Positions 18,561-29,827 are shown, counted from the first letter of the stretch. The stretch is DNA of 64,000 bases from Ovis canadensis (GCF_042477335.2 NC_091249.1:51816001-51880000); one strand, 5' to 3'. Translations and numbers: made by a program. Notes: a model not told the origin generated them from the letters alone.

Positions 18561-19740
18561 TTCAGAGTATTGTCAAAGGAACACAGGAGCCAACTTAAAG
18601 GGCTCTCAATGGCCAAAACTGGGACAACTGAAGCAAAAACAAAGGAATGTGGGGTTATGACCCAATGTATAAAATAAATACACTGATAAATGGGAGAAGA
18701 GAGAAGCATCTTATGCAGAATTATTGCACATAATTTACGCAGATGCTCTCCCCTTAAGGAAAGGGAGCATGACTACCTGTTGTTTAAGCTGTGGACTGCT
18801 GATAGTGACTTCCGTCCAGAGAGTACAGTGTGGAAACGTGTGTGTTGGGGGAGAGTAACTCTAGAATGGAAAAACAACAAACACTACCCCAGCCAGGTGA
18901 TCAAGGACACCACCGACAGTGATAAGTGATCTTGATCGTATTACCCTTGATATGTTGTAATGAAAGTGATACTTTATGTCAGTGGTCTTCCTTCCCCAAA
19001 TCATAATCCGAGTCTAGTCTTAAGAAGGTCAGCAGGACTTCCCTGGTGATCCAGTAGTTGGAAATCTGCCTGCCAGTGCAGGGCACACAGGTTTGATCCC
19101 TGGTCCAGTAAGATTCCACATGCCACAGAGCAACTAGGTCCATGTGGCACAATTGCTGACACCCAAACGCTCTAAAACTTGCGCTCTGCAACAAGAGAGG
19201 CCACCGCAATGAGAAGCCCACAGACCACAACTAGAGAGTAGGCCTGCGCTGGCCGCAGCTAGAGCAAGCCCACACAAAGCAGCGAAGACCCAGCACAGCC
19301 AAGTGAAAAGAAAGGAAGGGAGAAGTAGCCAACACACAGCTGGTATGTTTTTCTTAAAAGTTTTAAAAATAACAAATTCCAATAGATTGTATCTTAGAAA
19401 ACACCTGACCAGTGCTTCTCAAATTTGTTGAGGTCATCACATACGAGAAAAGTTGGAGAAACTGTCACAACCAAAGGGAGCCTAAGAGACATAACAGTAA
19501 ATGTAATATGGCATCTTCAGTGAGCTCTTGGAGCAGAAAGAGGACATTAGGTAAAAACAAAAATCTGAATAAAATACTGTTTTAGTTTTAAAAAAAGTAT
19601 TAGTATTGGTTCGGTAATTGCTGTGTAATAAAGGTACCATACCAATTGAAGTTGTTGATAATAGGTGCAGGTAGATGGGCACACAATAATATCTGCAATT
19701 TTTCTGTAAATCTAAAAATGTTCTTTAAAATAGTATTTTT
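18561..19740 (+). mobile_element. Ancient L1M 3' UTR, interrupted by a CHR SINE
   Basis: Landmarks in order: GCCAGGTGATCAAGGACACC, CCTTGATATGTTGTAATGAA, GAGAAACTGTCACAACCAAA, AGAGACATAACAGTAAATGT and TTTCTGTAAATCTAAAAATG. These match my memory of L1M 3' UTRs. The insertion at 19034-19325 splits it. Confidence 0.6.
19034..19325 (+). mobile_element. CHR-1-type SINE
   Basis: GGACTTCCCTGGTGATCCAG head, middle GCAACAAGAGAGGCCACCGC, tail GAAGACCCAGCACAGCCAAG. It is inserted in the L1M 3' UTR. Confidence 0.8.
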
Positions 19741-20107
19741 CAAAAAAGAGGAAACAAAGCTATGTGGGGGGAGCCAAGAGGGGGCCGCTTTTGAAAAGCT
19801 GAAGTCTAAGTAGCCCTGGTTCATGGAGGTTGAGCAGGGGTAGTTTCAAAGGCACATGCTTTCTTCCTCCTGGTTTCTTCTACTTGCCTGTCTAGTCCTC
19901 AGTTCCAGCCCAGGTTCTCCTGTGAGTCTAGAGTTCAAACAGAGAGGCTTCAGGCTGCAGCCTCTAAAGACTGCAGCATCTAAAGACATTTTTGGTTGTC
20001 ACAACTGAGATGATAATAGGCATGTAGTTGGTAAGAGGCCATCAACGTCCAACATCTACAAGACAACCCCACCCCCAACAAATAATTATCCAGCTTCAAG
20101 TTCTATA
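19741..20107. other. Intergenic, no gene seen
   Basis: No supported gene or recognised repeat. Confidence 0.45.
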
Positions 20108-20703
20108 AGAGATGGGAATACCAGACCAGCTTACCTGTCTCCTGAGAAACCTGTTTGCAGGACAAATAGCAACAGTTAGAACTGGACATGGGACAATGGA
20201 CTGGTTAAAAGTTGGGAAAGGAGTATGTCAAGGCTGTATATTGTCACCCTGCTTATTTAATTTATATGCAGAGTACATCATGTGAAATGCCAGGCTGGAT
20301 GAATCCTAAGCTGGAATCAAGCTTGCCAAGAGAAATAACAACCTCAGATATCCAGATGATGCCACCCTAATGGCAGAAAGTGAAGAGGAACAAAAGAGCC
20401 TCTTGATGAAAGTGAAAGAGGAGAGTGAAAAAGCTGGCTCAAAACTCAACATTCAAAAAACGAAGATCCCATCACTTCATGTCAAATAGATGAGGAAACA
20501 ATGGAAACAGTGACAGACTTTATTTTCTTGGGCTCCAAAATCACTGCAAATGGTGACTGCTGCCATGAAATTAAAAGACGCTTGCTCCTTGGAAGAAAAG
20601 CCATGAGAAACCTAGACAGCGTATTAAAAATCAGAGACGTCACTTTGCCAACAAAGGTCTGTCTAGTCAAAGCTATGGTTTTTCCAGTGGTCCTGTATGG
20701 ATG
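20108..20703 (+). mobile_element. BovB (RTE) LINE fragment, reverse-transcriptase part
   Basis: Sense BovB RT region. It starts at GAGATGGGAATACCAGACCA and carries a mutated YADD-type site (CAGATATCCAGATGATGCCA, so Y-P-D-D). It continues to the connector region and stops abruptly after GTCCTGTATGGATGCTGGG. Both ends are truncated. It shares unusual variants with the minus-strand copy at 23067-24127. Confidence 0.85.
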
Positions 20704-20862
20704 CTGGGCTTCCTCAGTGCAGGTACTTCCAGATCAGAGGGGTCTTCCGTGACCTGAGGGTAGAAGGGACAGCGGCTAAGTCAAAAAAGAGAGACTATCA
20801 TTTTTCCCCCATTTAAGCGAGACTATCTAATTGGATTACTCACTTGGGTGATGTTTGGTTCC
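20704..20862. other. Intergenic spacer
   Basis: Short unassigned sequence between the BovB piece and the exon-like segment. Confidence 0.4.
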
Positions 20863-21103
20863 AGAATTTCGGGACAAAGCGCAGGAGGCTTCTAGGAAGA
20901 AGCAGCAGCAGGAGAGCCCAGAAGCTTCAGACAAGACACAAAGCAAGGAGTACTGGGGGCCAGCAGAAATGGCTGCCCTGTGGACACTGACAGAGCATCC
21001 ACGGGCTACAGGACAGGACTACTCCACTTTGAGAAGAAATCTTGTTACTTTGGGTCTGGAGCAGGGCCAGTACCAGTCCCCTCGGAGGTTAAGGACTCTT
21101 TAG
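20863..21103 (+). other. Exon-like open segment, unrecognised
   Basis: After a possible acceptor (GTTTGGTTCCAG ending near 20862) an open frame of about 80 codons runs to TAG at 21101-21103. It is rich in Lys, Gln and Glu (for example RDKAQEASRKKQQQESPEAS), unlike the repeat-derived ORFs around it. The polypyrimidine tract is poor and I recognise no family. It could be a last exon, a pseudo-exon or chance. Confidence 0.2.
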
Positions 21104-21484
21104 GAAGCGCAGCCAGGCAAGTTTGAGATGGCAGAATCCCCCAGAATCTACAAACCATTAAGACGAGATGGTGGGTCTGTTCTTAAGTATTGGATTTGTT
21201 ACTTTCACTAGCAAGCCAGTTGCCAGCTGCAGGGACTCCTTGAGGCTACGTTGCAAGTCCCATCACCTCAGGCCATGGCTGTGAGAGAGTAGGTCTCCTT
21301 TGCACCCAGAAGTAGGTTGGAGGCTTAGCCCTGGATTGAACTGGTTCTTCTCACCTTCCCATGCTCTTCTGGGAAACTCTCCATCCAGCATGCAATCCAA
21401 ATGCATAGTGGAGTTTGATGGCAGAAGAGGAGAAGGAACCATATGAGATACTGTGGTCAGCCCTGACATTGAGTATATCAGGTG
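21104..21484. other. Intergenic, no gene seen
   Basis: No supported gene or named repeat. Confidence 0.4.
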
Positions 21485-22320
21485 TAATAACCAGGTGTAA
21501 TGTCTGGGTTAAACCAGAAAAACAGAATTAGTAGGAGATATATTATTTATATATATGTGAAATTGACTCATGTAATTCTGGAGGCAGGCAAGTCCAAAGA
21601 TCAGAAGGGTGAGTCATCAAGCTGGAGACCCAGGAGAGCTGATGTTTTTATTTCATTCTGAGTTCAAAGGCCTGAGAACCAGCGAGCCAGTGTTGGAGTT
21701 CCAGTCCAAAAGCTGGCAGGCTCAAGACACAGGAAGAGCCAGTGTTTCAGTTCAAGTCTGCAGGCAGGAAAAAACAGGTGTCCCAATTCAAAAGCAGCCA
21801 AGCAAGAGGAATTCTCCCTTACTAGGGGGAGAACTTTCTGTTAGATTCAGGCCTTCAACTGATTGGATGCGGCTCACCCATATTAGGGAGCGCAATCTGC
21901 TTGATCAGTCTGCTGCTGCTGCTGCTAAGTCACTTCAGTCATGTCTGACTCTGTGCGACCCCATAGATGGCAGCCCACCAGGCTTCCCTTTCCCTGGGAT
22001 TCTCCAGGCAAGAATACTGGAGTGGGTTGCCATTTCCTTCTCCAATGCATGCATGCATGCTGAGTCACTTCAGTCGTGTCCGACTCTGTGTGACCCTATG
22101 GACAGCAGCCCACCAGGCTCTCCTGTCCATGGGACTCTCCAGGCAAGAATTCTCCAGGTTGCCATTTCCTTCTCCCGCTTGATCAGTCTACCAATATAAA
22201 TATTAATCTCATCTAAAAACACACTCTCAAACACACCCAGAATGATGTTTGACCAGAAGGTCCTGGCTCCCTATGGCCTAGATCAGGTCAACCCATAAAA
22301 TTAACTGTTACTTTGGGATT
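21485..22320 (-). mobile_element. Ancient mammalian repeat (L1M 3' UTR-like), split by a Bov-A2
   Basis: Carries AAAACAGAATTAGTAGGAGA, GAAATTGACTCATGTAATTC, TTCAACTGATTGGATGCGGC, AATGATGTTTGACCAGAAGG and CCCATAAAATTAACTG. These are landmarks of a common old repeat that I recall as an L1M 3' end in reverse. The class is moderately sure, the family name is not. Confidence 0.5.
21912..22176 (-). mobile_element. Bov-A2 dimeric SINE, reverse
   Basis: Two reverse Bov-A units separated by an ATGC microsatellite (TGCATGCATGCATGC). It begins with a GCTGCTGCTGCT tract. Perfect 13-base duplication GCTTGATCAGTCT at 21899-21911 and 22177-22189. Confidence 0.9.
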
Positions 22321-22831
22321 CCTGAGCTACCAGCTCTGCCGGGGAACTGGTGGATCTAGTAAGGCAAGGTGCCTTGTCCACCTCATTGGACCTCACCCTA
22401 CTCATCAGCAATCTCTCTTCCTTGAGCAGACCTGAAAGGAAATACAAAGTTTCTCTGCATTTTTGATTTTGGCAGCCATGAAATTGCACTTTGCTCAAAC
22501 TCCTACTATCAGAGTCCTTAACTGGCTGAGGGCCCCAGCTGCCAGTTAAAATCCATCATATGCTTTACTGAGTGCACACCTCCTGTGGGTTGCTCTAGTC
22601 CTCCACTCAGAAAGGACTCCTTTTTTGGCACCCAAACATCTCTCTCCCTCTCACTTGTGGTCAGACTTCCATGGAAATATGACAACTCTCCCTACCTCTT
22701 CTGGCTCCCTCCCTATTTCAGGCATTTTCCCCAATAAAATAATTGTGCAGTTAATCATCTCTTTGTGTCCACTTGTCCAAGGATCTAGACTGACACACTG
22801 GCTTCTCCTCCTTCAAAGAGGCAGCGTTATC
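22321..22831. other. Intergenic, no gene seen
   Basis: No supported gene. The ORF at 22625-22834 has no protein features. Confidence 0.4.
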
Positions 22832-22985
22832 TAGAAAGAGCACATGTTTCAGAGTCAGACAGACCTGGACTGCGACCTAAACTTCCCCCACTTACTTGCT
22901 GTGTATCATCTTATTTGAGTCACAATGTCTCTGAACTTCAGTTCAGCCAGAGTTGTTGAATGATTAAATAATATATTAAAAGATA
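22832..22985 (+). mobile_element. MIR SINE
   Basis: AGAAAGAGCACATGTTTCAG, CAGACAGACCTGGACTGCGA and CACTTACTTGCTGTGTATCA in MIR order, ending GAATGATTAAATAATATATT. Confidence 0.65.
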
Positions 22986-23027
22986 AGAAACTTGAAGTCC
23001 AAATTTCTTTCTGTAATTTAATATCTC

Positions 23028-24450
23028 AGTCTATTTGGGCTGTGATAATAAAAAATCATAAATTTTTTGTTGTTCAGTCGCTAAGTCCTGTCTGATTTCT
23101 TGTGACCCCATGGACTGCAGCACACTGGGCTTCCCTGTCATTTACTGTTTCCCGGAGTTTGTTCAAACTCATGTTCATTGAGTCAGTGATGCCATCCAAC
23201 CATCTCATCGTCTCTCACCCTCTTCTCCTCCTGCCCTCAATCTTTTCCGGCATCAGGGTCTTTTCCAACCAGTCGGCTCTTCCCATCAGGTGGCCAAAGT
23301 ATCGGAGCTTCAGCTTCAGCATGAGTCCTTCCAGTGAATATACAGGGTTGATGTCCTTTAGGATTGACTGGTTTGATCTCCTTGCTGTCCAAGGGACTCT
23401 CAAGAATCTTCTCCAGCACCAGAGTTCAAAAGCATCAGTTCTTTAGCACTCAGCCTTCTTTATGGTCCAACTCTCACATCCATACATCACTACTGGGAAA
23501 AAAAAATAGCTTTGACTAGATGGACCTTTCTTGGCAAAGTGATGTCTCTGATTTTTAATACGCTGTCTAGGTTTCTCATGGCTTTTCTTCCAAGGAGCAA
23601 GCATCTTTTAATTTCATGGTAGCAGTCACCATTTGCAGTGATTTTGGAGCCCAAGAAAATAAAGTCTGTCACTGTTTCCATTGTTTCCTCATCTATTTGA
23701 CATGAAGTGATGGGATCTTCGTTTCTTGAATGTTGAGTTTTAAGCCGGGTTTTCACTCTCCTCTCACTTTCATCAAGAGGCTCTTTTTGTTCCTCTTCAC
23801 TTTCTGCCATTAGGGTGGTATCATCTGCATATCTGAGGTTGTTGATATTTCTCTTGGCAAGCTTGATTCCAGCTTGAGATTCATCCAGCCTGGCATTTCA
23901 CATGATGTACTCTGCATAAAAGTTTAATAAGCAGGGTGACAATATACAGTCTTGACATACTCCTTTCCTAATTTTGAACCAGTCCATTGTTCCATGTCCA
24001 GTTCTAACTTGCTTCTTGACCTGCATACAGGTTTCTCAGGAGACAGGTGAGGTGGTCTGGCATTACCATCTCTTCAAGAATTTTTCACAGTTTGCTGTGA
24101 TCCATGCAGTCAAAAGCTTTAGTATGCAGTAAAGCTTAACCAACAAACATTTATTTCTCACAGGTCTAGAGGCTGGAAAGATGAAGGTGCCAGCAGATTT
24201 GTTGTCTAGTGAGGGTCCTCTTCCTGGGTCATAGGTTGTTATCTTCTGGCTGTGCCCTCACGTGTCAGAGGGACAAGGGAGCTCTCTGGGCCCTCTTTTA
24301 TATGGGCACTAATCCCGTTATTCAGGGTCCCACTCTCGTGACCTAATCACTTCCCAAAGGCCACCATCTCCTAATACCATCACATTGGGGGTTAGGATTT
24401 CAATACACGAATTTTGGAGGAGGGCGACACAAACATTCAGCCTATAGCAG
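23028..24450. mobile_element. Ancient L1M-type 3' UTR repeat, split by BovB
   Basis: The left piece 23028-23066 (GTCTATTTGGGCTGTGATAA) continues logically after the BovB at about 24133 (CAACAAACATTTATTTCTCA). It runs through CTAATCCCGTTATTCAGGGT and TCACATTGGGGGTTAGGATT to GACACAAACATTCAGCCTAT. The continuity identifies one old element cut by the insertion. Confidence 0.55.
23067..24127 (-). mobile_element. BovB LINE 3' half, reverse
   Basis: Reverse BovB from its 3' end (TTGTTCAGTCGCTAAGTCC) to the RT core. The reverse complement contains a normal YADD-coding site at about 23835. It is 5'-truncated at about 24127 and has several indels. It shares the deletion and substitutions seen in the fragment at 20108-20703. 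Confidence 0.88.
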
Positions 24451-24625
24451 TTAGCTACGAGTGCTGCGCTACCACTGGCAATTTCGATAAATGCACCATG
24501 GCTATGTAAGACATTAACCTTAGGGGGAGGTGGGCAAGGGGTCTGTAGAAACTTTCTATAACATCTTTATAATTTTCCTATAAATACACAATATTCCCAA
24601 AGGGAAAGAAATTAAAGATGTTACA
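24451..24625 (+). mobile_element. L1M 3' tail
   Basis: CACCATGGCTATGTAAGACA, TTAACCTTAGGGGGAGGTGG and AACTTTCTATAACATCTTTA, ending in an A/T-rich tail. Typical of old L1M 3' ends. Confidence 0.5.
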
Positions 24626-26149
24626 AATGAGCAATGTAGTATTTGCTCAATAAGTGACAGAAGCCTGCCCTACTGTTCAGGCTGGCAGAACTGAGAACTG
24701 CCTCTGCCACTGCATCTGCCCGAGCCATGGCCCCTCACCCACAAGTAAGGTTTGGTTGTGGACTCCCCAAGCTGCGATATTGGAAAGAAAGAGTATCGTT
24801 TTATTTAATAGAAAGGTCACTATTTGGTTGTCTGATAGTTCAGCACAGAGTATTTGCTCACCTAGGAAGGGAGGAAGAAGTTTGTCCTTGATAACTATGC
24901 CCAGTGTCCCTGCATCACAGGGGCCTCCCTGACTCCCATTCTAGAGTTCACAGGCATGTGTCTGGACACATACGCGGAAGTCCTGTTTATTGTCTCTCCT
25001 CTGCCCCCATCCCTCTAGAACATCGTCCTCCTGGGTTCAGAGCTGAGGTGTCCCTATTATAGCCTCAGTGCCCAGGATGGTGCCTGCTGCCTTGTAGTTT
25101 TTATAGAATTGAAGTTCCCTGGTGTGGGTTCCAGCCCCCAGGTTCAGCCACTGTTTTGGGGACCTCCTCTCCCCTACAGGCTGGTGTCTTGTTCTCCTAT
25201 CCTGCCCTGAAGACCTAGCGCCACCCTTCCCCCATACCTGGGCTCCCTCTTTGTTCACTGGCTCTTTCCACCTGTCTGCCAGCAGCTGCCACGCTCCCTG
25301 CCAGCCTTAATTCTGCTTCATTTAGGCTCATTTGTACCAATTTCCTTTTAAAGAACTCCCCTGAAGAGCAGCACCTGTTCTGGGAGGCCCAGCTCCCTTT
25401 TCCTAATCAGCCCAGGGCCTTGTAGAGGAGGCACCCCTGACATGGCACTTTTCTCCCCTCTGGGAACTAGCTGGAGCAGAGCCCAGTTCGCAGGCCCAAC
25501 AGCAGGTATTTCCTGGGGAGCCTCTGCCAGGACAGGAGCAAGCCTGGAGAGACTCAGAGATGCTCAGTTCCTGCCGGGCTTGTGGTCGGTAGACATTCTG
25601 CGAAAATTCTGAATTTAAGAAGACGGGATGCCCAAAGTGCTATAAGAGCTGGCCCCCCTCCTGAGGCGAGTGTTCCCCCCTCACAGCTACAACGCACCCA
25701 TGTCCTCACTGCGGGGCTTTACACCTCAGACTGTCCTGAGGGCTACAACCCAGGATGAGGGTCTGTTCTACTTGGGAAATTGGAGTGAGAAGGAAGTTTG
25801 GGAGAGGTGTCCTTGCCCCAGGGAATATTTTCATTTCACCCTGACAGCTGGCAAAACCAGAAGTCCTCATCGACATAAATTTTTGCCCAACCAGAACTCC
25901 CCTTTCTGTGTAGTGTTCTAGAATCTCGTCTCAGCATGAGGAGACCAGACTCTGCTAAGCACATTTTCACATCCTCCTCTCGCTTCTGTGCTGCAGAAAA
26001 CTCATTAGCACATTTAATTCCTCTTGGTTTTCACAGAAATGAAACCAAAGCGGGAAGTGGGGGAGGCAGAAACAGAAGGGCCCAGGAGACTCACCTGAAA
26101 GAGGAGACATTCCTGGGGCTGGGTCAGCCGGGGTCATAGGATGAACTCT
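24626..26149. other. Intergenic, mostly single copy, no gene seen
   Basis: About 1.5 kb with higher GC than its surroundings and few repeats. Short ORFs such as 25670-25921 (+) show no recognisable family, signal peptide or splice frame. Confidence 0.45.
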
Positions 26150-26370
26150 TGCCTCAGCTAGATGAGGTCTGAGTCCCATCTCCACCATTAATTCACTGCA
26201 ACCACAGGCAAGTCGCTGAATCTCTTGGAGCCTTGGTTTGCACATTTGTAAAGTAGAAGTTTTAATACCTGGCTGCTGAGAATAAATGAGGCAACATCAG
26301 TATCTGGTATAGTACATGGTATTTGATACATAAGGAGTACCCAATGAATAGTAGCTTTCATTACCATTGA
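26150..26370 (+). mobile_element. MIR SINE
   Basis: CAACCACAGGCAAGTCGCTG, AATCTCTTGGAGCCTTGGTT, ATTTGTAAAGTAGAAGTTTT and a diverged 3' end, in MIR order. Confidence 0.75.
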
Positions 26371-26399
26371 AAGGCTTCAAAACAGTGAATGAGGTCACC

Positions 26400-26910
26400 T
26401 TTATCTTTTTTTTAAATTATGTGACTCTATGTGAAATCTCTGGAATAGGTAAATCTATAGAGACAGAAAGTGGTGGCCAGCAACAGCGGGAGAGGGAATG
26501 GAGGGTGATCGCTGATGGATATAGTTTCTTTTGGGGATGATGAAAATGTTGTAAATCTGATGGTAGTGATGATATTGTAACTGTGGATATGCTTAAAAGC
26601 CATTGAAATATATCCATTGAATGGGTGAATTACTTTGGCCACTTGATGCAAAGAACTGACTTATTTGAAAAGACCCTGGTGCTGGGAAAGATTGAAGGCA
26701 GGAAGAGAAGGGAACGACAGAGGATGAGATGGTTGGATGGCATCACTGACTCAATGGACATGAGTTCGAGTAAGCTCTGGGAGTTGGTGATGGACAGGGA
26801 AGCATGGCGTGCTGCAGTCCATGAGGTCACAAAGAGTAGGACACAACTGAGTGACTGAACTGAACTGATGTGATGGGTGAAATATATCTCAATAAATCTA
26901 TTACTAACAT
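26400..26910 (+). mobile_element. L1 3' UTR end, split by BovB tail
   Basis: GATATAGTTTCTTTTGGGGA, TGATGAAAATGTTGTAAATC, AAAAGCCATTGAAATATATC and, after the insertion, GGTGAAATATATCTCAATAA form a classical mammalian L1 3' end. Confidence 0.75.
26629..26872 (+). mobile_element. BovB 3' end
   Basis: 5'-truncated BovB tail ending GAGTGACTGAACTGAACTGA. Flanked by ATGGGTGAA at 26620-26628 and 26873-26881, which marks insertion inside the L1 3' end. Confidence 0.85.
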
Positions 26911-27180
26911 GCATTTGGATGACACATTAGAGCGATGAAAGACAAAATATTAAAACTTTTAAAGTAAACTTGTTGCTTTCTTTTTGGATTGGAGACCACT
27001 TTTATCTTAGCTCAGAGAGTGTCACATTACCTCATTATGTCCACAATTCTAACCTAAAAGTCTACTGGATCTTGCTGAGGATCGGGAGGACCTCACAGAT
27101 AGGCCTTGTAGAGAGATGCGGGCCATTTCCACAACTACACAAGAGGGACGGGGCCTCAGACCTTGAACTCACGGACTTTT
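26911..27180. other. Intergenic, no gene seen
   Basis: No supported gene or repeat. Its last bases form the 5' copy of the target duplication of the next SINE. Confidence 0.4.
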
Positions 27181-27381
27181 TTTAAAGACAGATCTTCTAG
27201 TATTGACCTGTTTGGGGCTGCATTGGGTTTTAGTTGCGGTATGTGGGCTTCTCACTGTTTGTGGTGTTCAGGCTTAGCTGCCCCATGGCATGTGGGATAT
27301 TAGTTTCCTGACCAAGGATTGAACTCATGTTTCCTGAATTGCAAGGCAGATTCTTAACCACTGGACCACCAGGGAAATCAG
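27181..27381 (-). mobile_element. CHR-2 SINE, reverse
   Basis: GGGGCTGCATTGGGTTTTAG to AACCACTGGACCACCAGGGA, a reverse CHR-2. Flanked by GAACTCACGGACTTTTT at 27165-27181 and a one-mismatch copy at 27382-27398. Confidence 0.82.
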
Positions 27382-27429
27382 GAACTCACTGACTTTTTAA
27401 ACTAAATGCTATTAGCTAGACTGTCCTCC

Positions 27430-27568
27430 CGGAGAAGGCAATGGCACCCCACTCCAGTACTCTTGCCTGGAAAATCCCATGGATGGAGGAGCCTGGTGGG
27501 CTGCCATCCATGGGCTCGCACAGAGTTGGACACGACTGAAGCGGCTTAGCAGCAGCAGCAGCAGCAGC
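27430..27568 (+). mobile_element. Bov-A SINE with CAG repeat tail
   Basis: Single Bov-A unit ending in a (CAG)n tract at about 27550-27570. Near-perfect duplication AGACTGTCCTCC (27418) and AGACAGTCCTCC (27569). Confidence 0.82.
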
Positions 27569-27580
27569 AGACAGTCCTCC

Positions 27581-27892
27581 ACATAACATTTGTATTGGTC
27601 TAGATTAAAAAGCAAAACAAAAGCAAACCCTCCACAACAACAAAGAAATGTGTGTTTTTGGGGCTCTGAGAATGTCGCACAGAGAACTGGGGCTGTGTTC
27701 CAACGTTATAGGTTTCAGAGTGTGTCTCCTCCTATGTAGTCTCTATCTGGGAGTTGATATGGAGGTGGCTTTCTGGTGCAAAAGAAAGTTGATGGCAAGA
27801 GTTGAACAGAAGAAAAATGTAGGGCTTAGAATTAAGTATTGCATTAAGAAAGTAAACTAAGGCGAATGATCTAGAACACATTCTAGATTCCC
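27581..27892. other. Intergenic, no gene seen
   Basis: No supported gene or named repeat. Confidence 0.4.
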
Positions 27893-28080
27893 AAACTAAA
27901 GCAACGGTCCTCACCCTGGCCACCCACTAGAATCACCCGTGGAGCACTAAAAATGATGGTGCCTGGGTCCACCTCCAGGGGTTCTGATTGAGTTGGTCAG
28001 CATAGTACCTGGGTCACCAGGATTTAAAATCTCCCCAAATAATTCCCGGGAGCAGCCATAGTTGAGAATCCCAGGTCTAG
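27893..28080 (+). mobile_element. MER5A-like hAT DNA transposon relic
   Basis: ACCCACTAGAATCACCCGTG, GGTGCCTGGGTCCACCTCCA, GGGGTTCTGATTGAGTTGGT and AGTTGAGAATCCCAGGTCTA follow the MER5A layout, with inverted ends resembling a CAGTGGTTCTCA-type terminus. Confidence 0.7.
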
Positions 28081-28303
28081 AGTGTTCTAGGCCTCAGTTT
28101 CTTTGGTCCAGGAACATATTTATAAAGGATTGTGGTAGGTGGGACAGGGCAAGGATGAGCTCCCTCCTCTATGGGAATACTGCACATTTCAGAAGACATG
28201 TTAGTTGTGTATCAAACAGCAGGACCCTAATGATCCTTGGCCCGCAAGTCTTCTGCCTGTCTTTTGTCTGTGGAAAACTTTAATCAAAGAATAAGTTTAA
28301 TTA

Positions 28304-28360
28304 GAGAAGTGAGAAATGTGGAAACAAAGAGAAATCCGAGAAGTGAGAAATGTGGAAACA
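28304..28360 (+). repeat. Two-copy 34-bp tandem duplication
   Basis: A 23-base word, GAGAAGTGAGAAATGTGGAA plus ACA, occurs at 28304-28326 and 28338-28360 with no mismatch. Confidence 0.9.
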
Positions 28361-28384
28361 GAGGCGACTAAATAGTAATAATGC

Positions 28385-28915
28385 AGTCAAGGCATAGTCA
28401 AGGACCTTCGTTCTTTCTCAAGGGCTGTAGATAATATTCTGAACCACGTCGTGTGAGCTGTCTTATCGATACCAAAACCCCAGGTGGAGAAGTTAGCTAC
28501 ATGGTGACCAGACTGTACCCAGGACTTGAGCTGCCACAATTCTGAGAATTGACTGCAGAGAAATGGGAACAAGTGGACTCTGGAACTGAAGATTAACGGT
28601 ATCTAAAACAATCAAGAGATGCTGGTCAGACCACTGATGACCAATTTGAAGACGACTGTTAGAGATGATTGTGCTGTTTTTGTGTGTGACCCCCCGCTCC
28701 CCCCCCCCCAACCATCTGTCTATAAAAGCTCTCACCCCTGCTTGTCAGGGGTGGTGAATCAGCCTTTGGACAGACGTCTGCCATCCTCTCCCCCCAGTTG
28801 CCAGCATCTGACATAAAGCAAACTTTCCTTTCCACCAACCTGGCCTGTTTATTGGCTTTGGGGTGGTAAGCAGCCAGACCCTCCCACACATACCTTTTGG
28901 TAACGTGTATAAGGG
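28385..28915 (+). mobile_element. Probable solo LTR, family unassigned
   Basis: LTR-like layout: an A/C-rich U3, poly-C at 28690-28709, TATAAAAG at about 28721, then GACATAAAGCAAACTTTCCT as a poly(A)-type signal, and a U5-like CCAACCTGGCCTGTTTATTG near the end. No internal retroviral sequence is attached. Borders are approximate. Confidence 0.45.
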
Positions 28916-29548
28916 CCAGTCTTTACCCAGGAATGGAAGTGATCAAGTTTAGTTAAAGTAGGAAATGTCATGGCTCCAGACAAAAAGCCTAAACAGTGAA
29001 GGCAAGACTGGTAGCAATCGTGGAGGGCCATGTCATAGCTTAGTGGCTTTCATGCCCCACTGTAGATCCAGAGGGTGTCCTGGAGACAGGGACCCCAGGG
29101 AGGAAGGGAGTAGGCTGGAGGGGCACCAGGCAGCATGTTCTGCTGGACTGCTTTGTTGCCTTGGTCTCAGAAAAGCTCCAGTCCTGGGCTTCCCTCTCCC
29201 TTGAACATTTTAGGGCCTTTTTAGGAGAGGGGATCACTCCCCTCACCAAGTCTGGGGGTTCCATGGAAGTTGGCAGGGCAAGGGAAGGAGGGAAGGTTGA
29301 GTTGGACTTTGAAATGTGGGTGAGCTCTCTAGCAGAAGTCATCAGGGTGTCTTGGAATGTCACTTGGGTGGGATGTTGGAAGTCCAAGAAGTTCTTCTTT
29401 GGTGTTCCAGTATTTCTTTCAGAATCCTCTATGATGCTGACTGGTTTTAAAAAAAAAAAGGAAAAATATTCAAGTCAGAAGTCAGTGGATTGGACTAGAA
29501 CAAAGATCTCATAAAAATGATCTCAAGAAATGATCAGTAGTCAGATCC
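28916..29548. other. Intergenic, no gene seen
   Basis: Single-copy-looking. The 117-codon ORF at 29161-29514 has no recognisable features. Confidence 0.4.
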
Positions 29549-29558
29549 GGCCAATGCA

Positions 29559-29827
29559 TTGCTGCTAAGTCGCTTCAGTCGTGTCTGACTCTGTGCAACC
29601 CCATAGATGGCAGCCCACCAGGCTCCCCCATCCCTGGGATTCTCCAGGCAAGAACACTGGAGTGGGTTGCCATTTCCTTCTCCAATGTATGCAAGTGAAA
29701 AGTGAAAGTGAAGTCGTTCAGTCGTGTCCGACTCTTCGCAATCCCATGGACTGCAGCCTACCAGGCTCCTCCGCCCATGGGATTTTCCAGGCGAGAGTAC
29801 TGGAGTGGGGTGCCATTGCCTTCTCCA
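29559..29827 (-). mobile_element. Bov-A2 dimeric SINE, reverse
   Basis: Two reverse Bov-A units joined by GCAAGTGAAAAGTGAAAGTG. Perfect 10-base duplication GGCCAATGCA at 29549-29558 and 29828-29837. Low divergence. Confidence 0.9.

Noticed and set aside
21609..22199. 196-codon + ORF
   Set aside because: Made of an old L1M-type repeat joined to a reverse Bov-A2.
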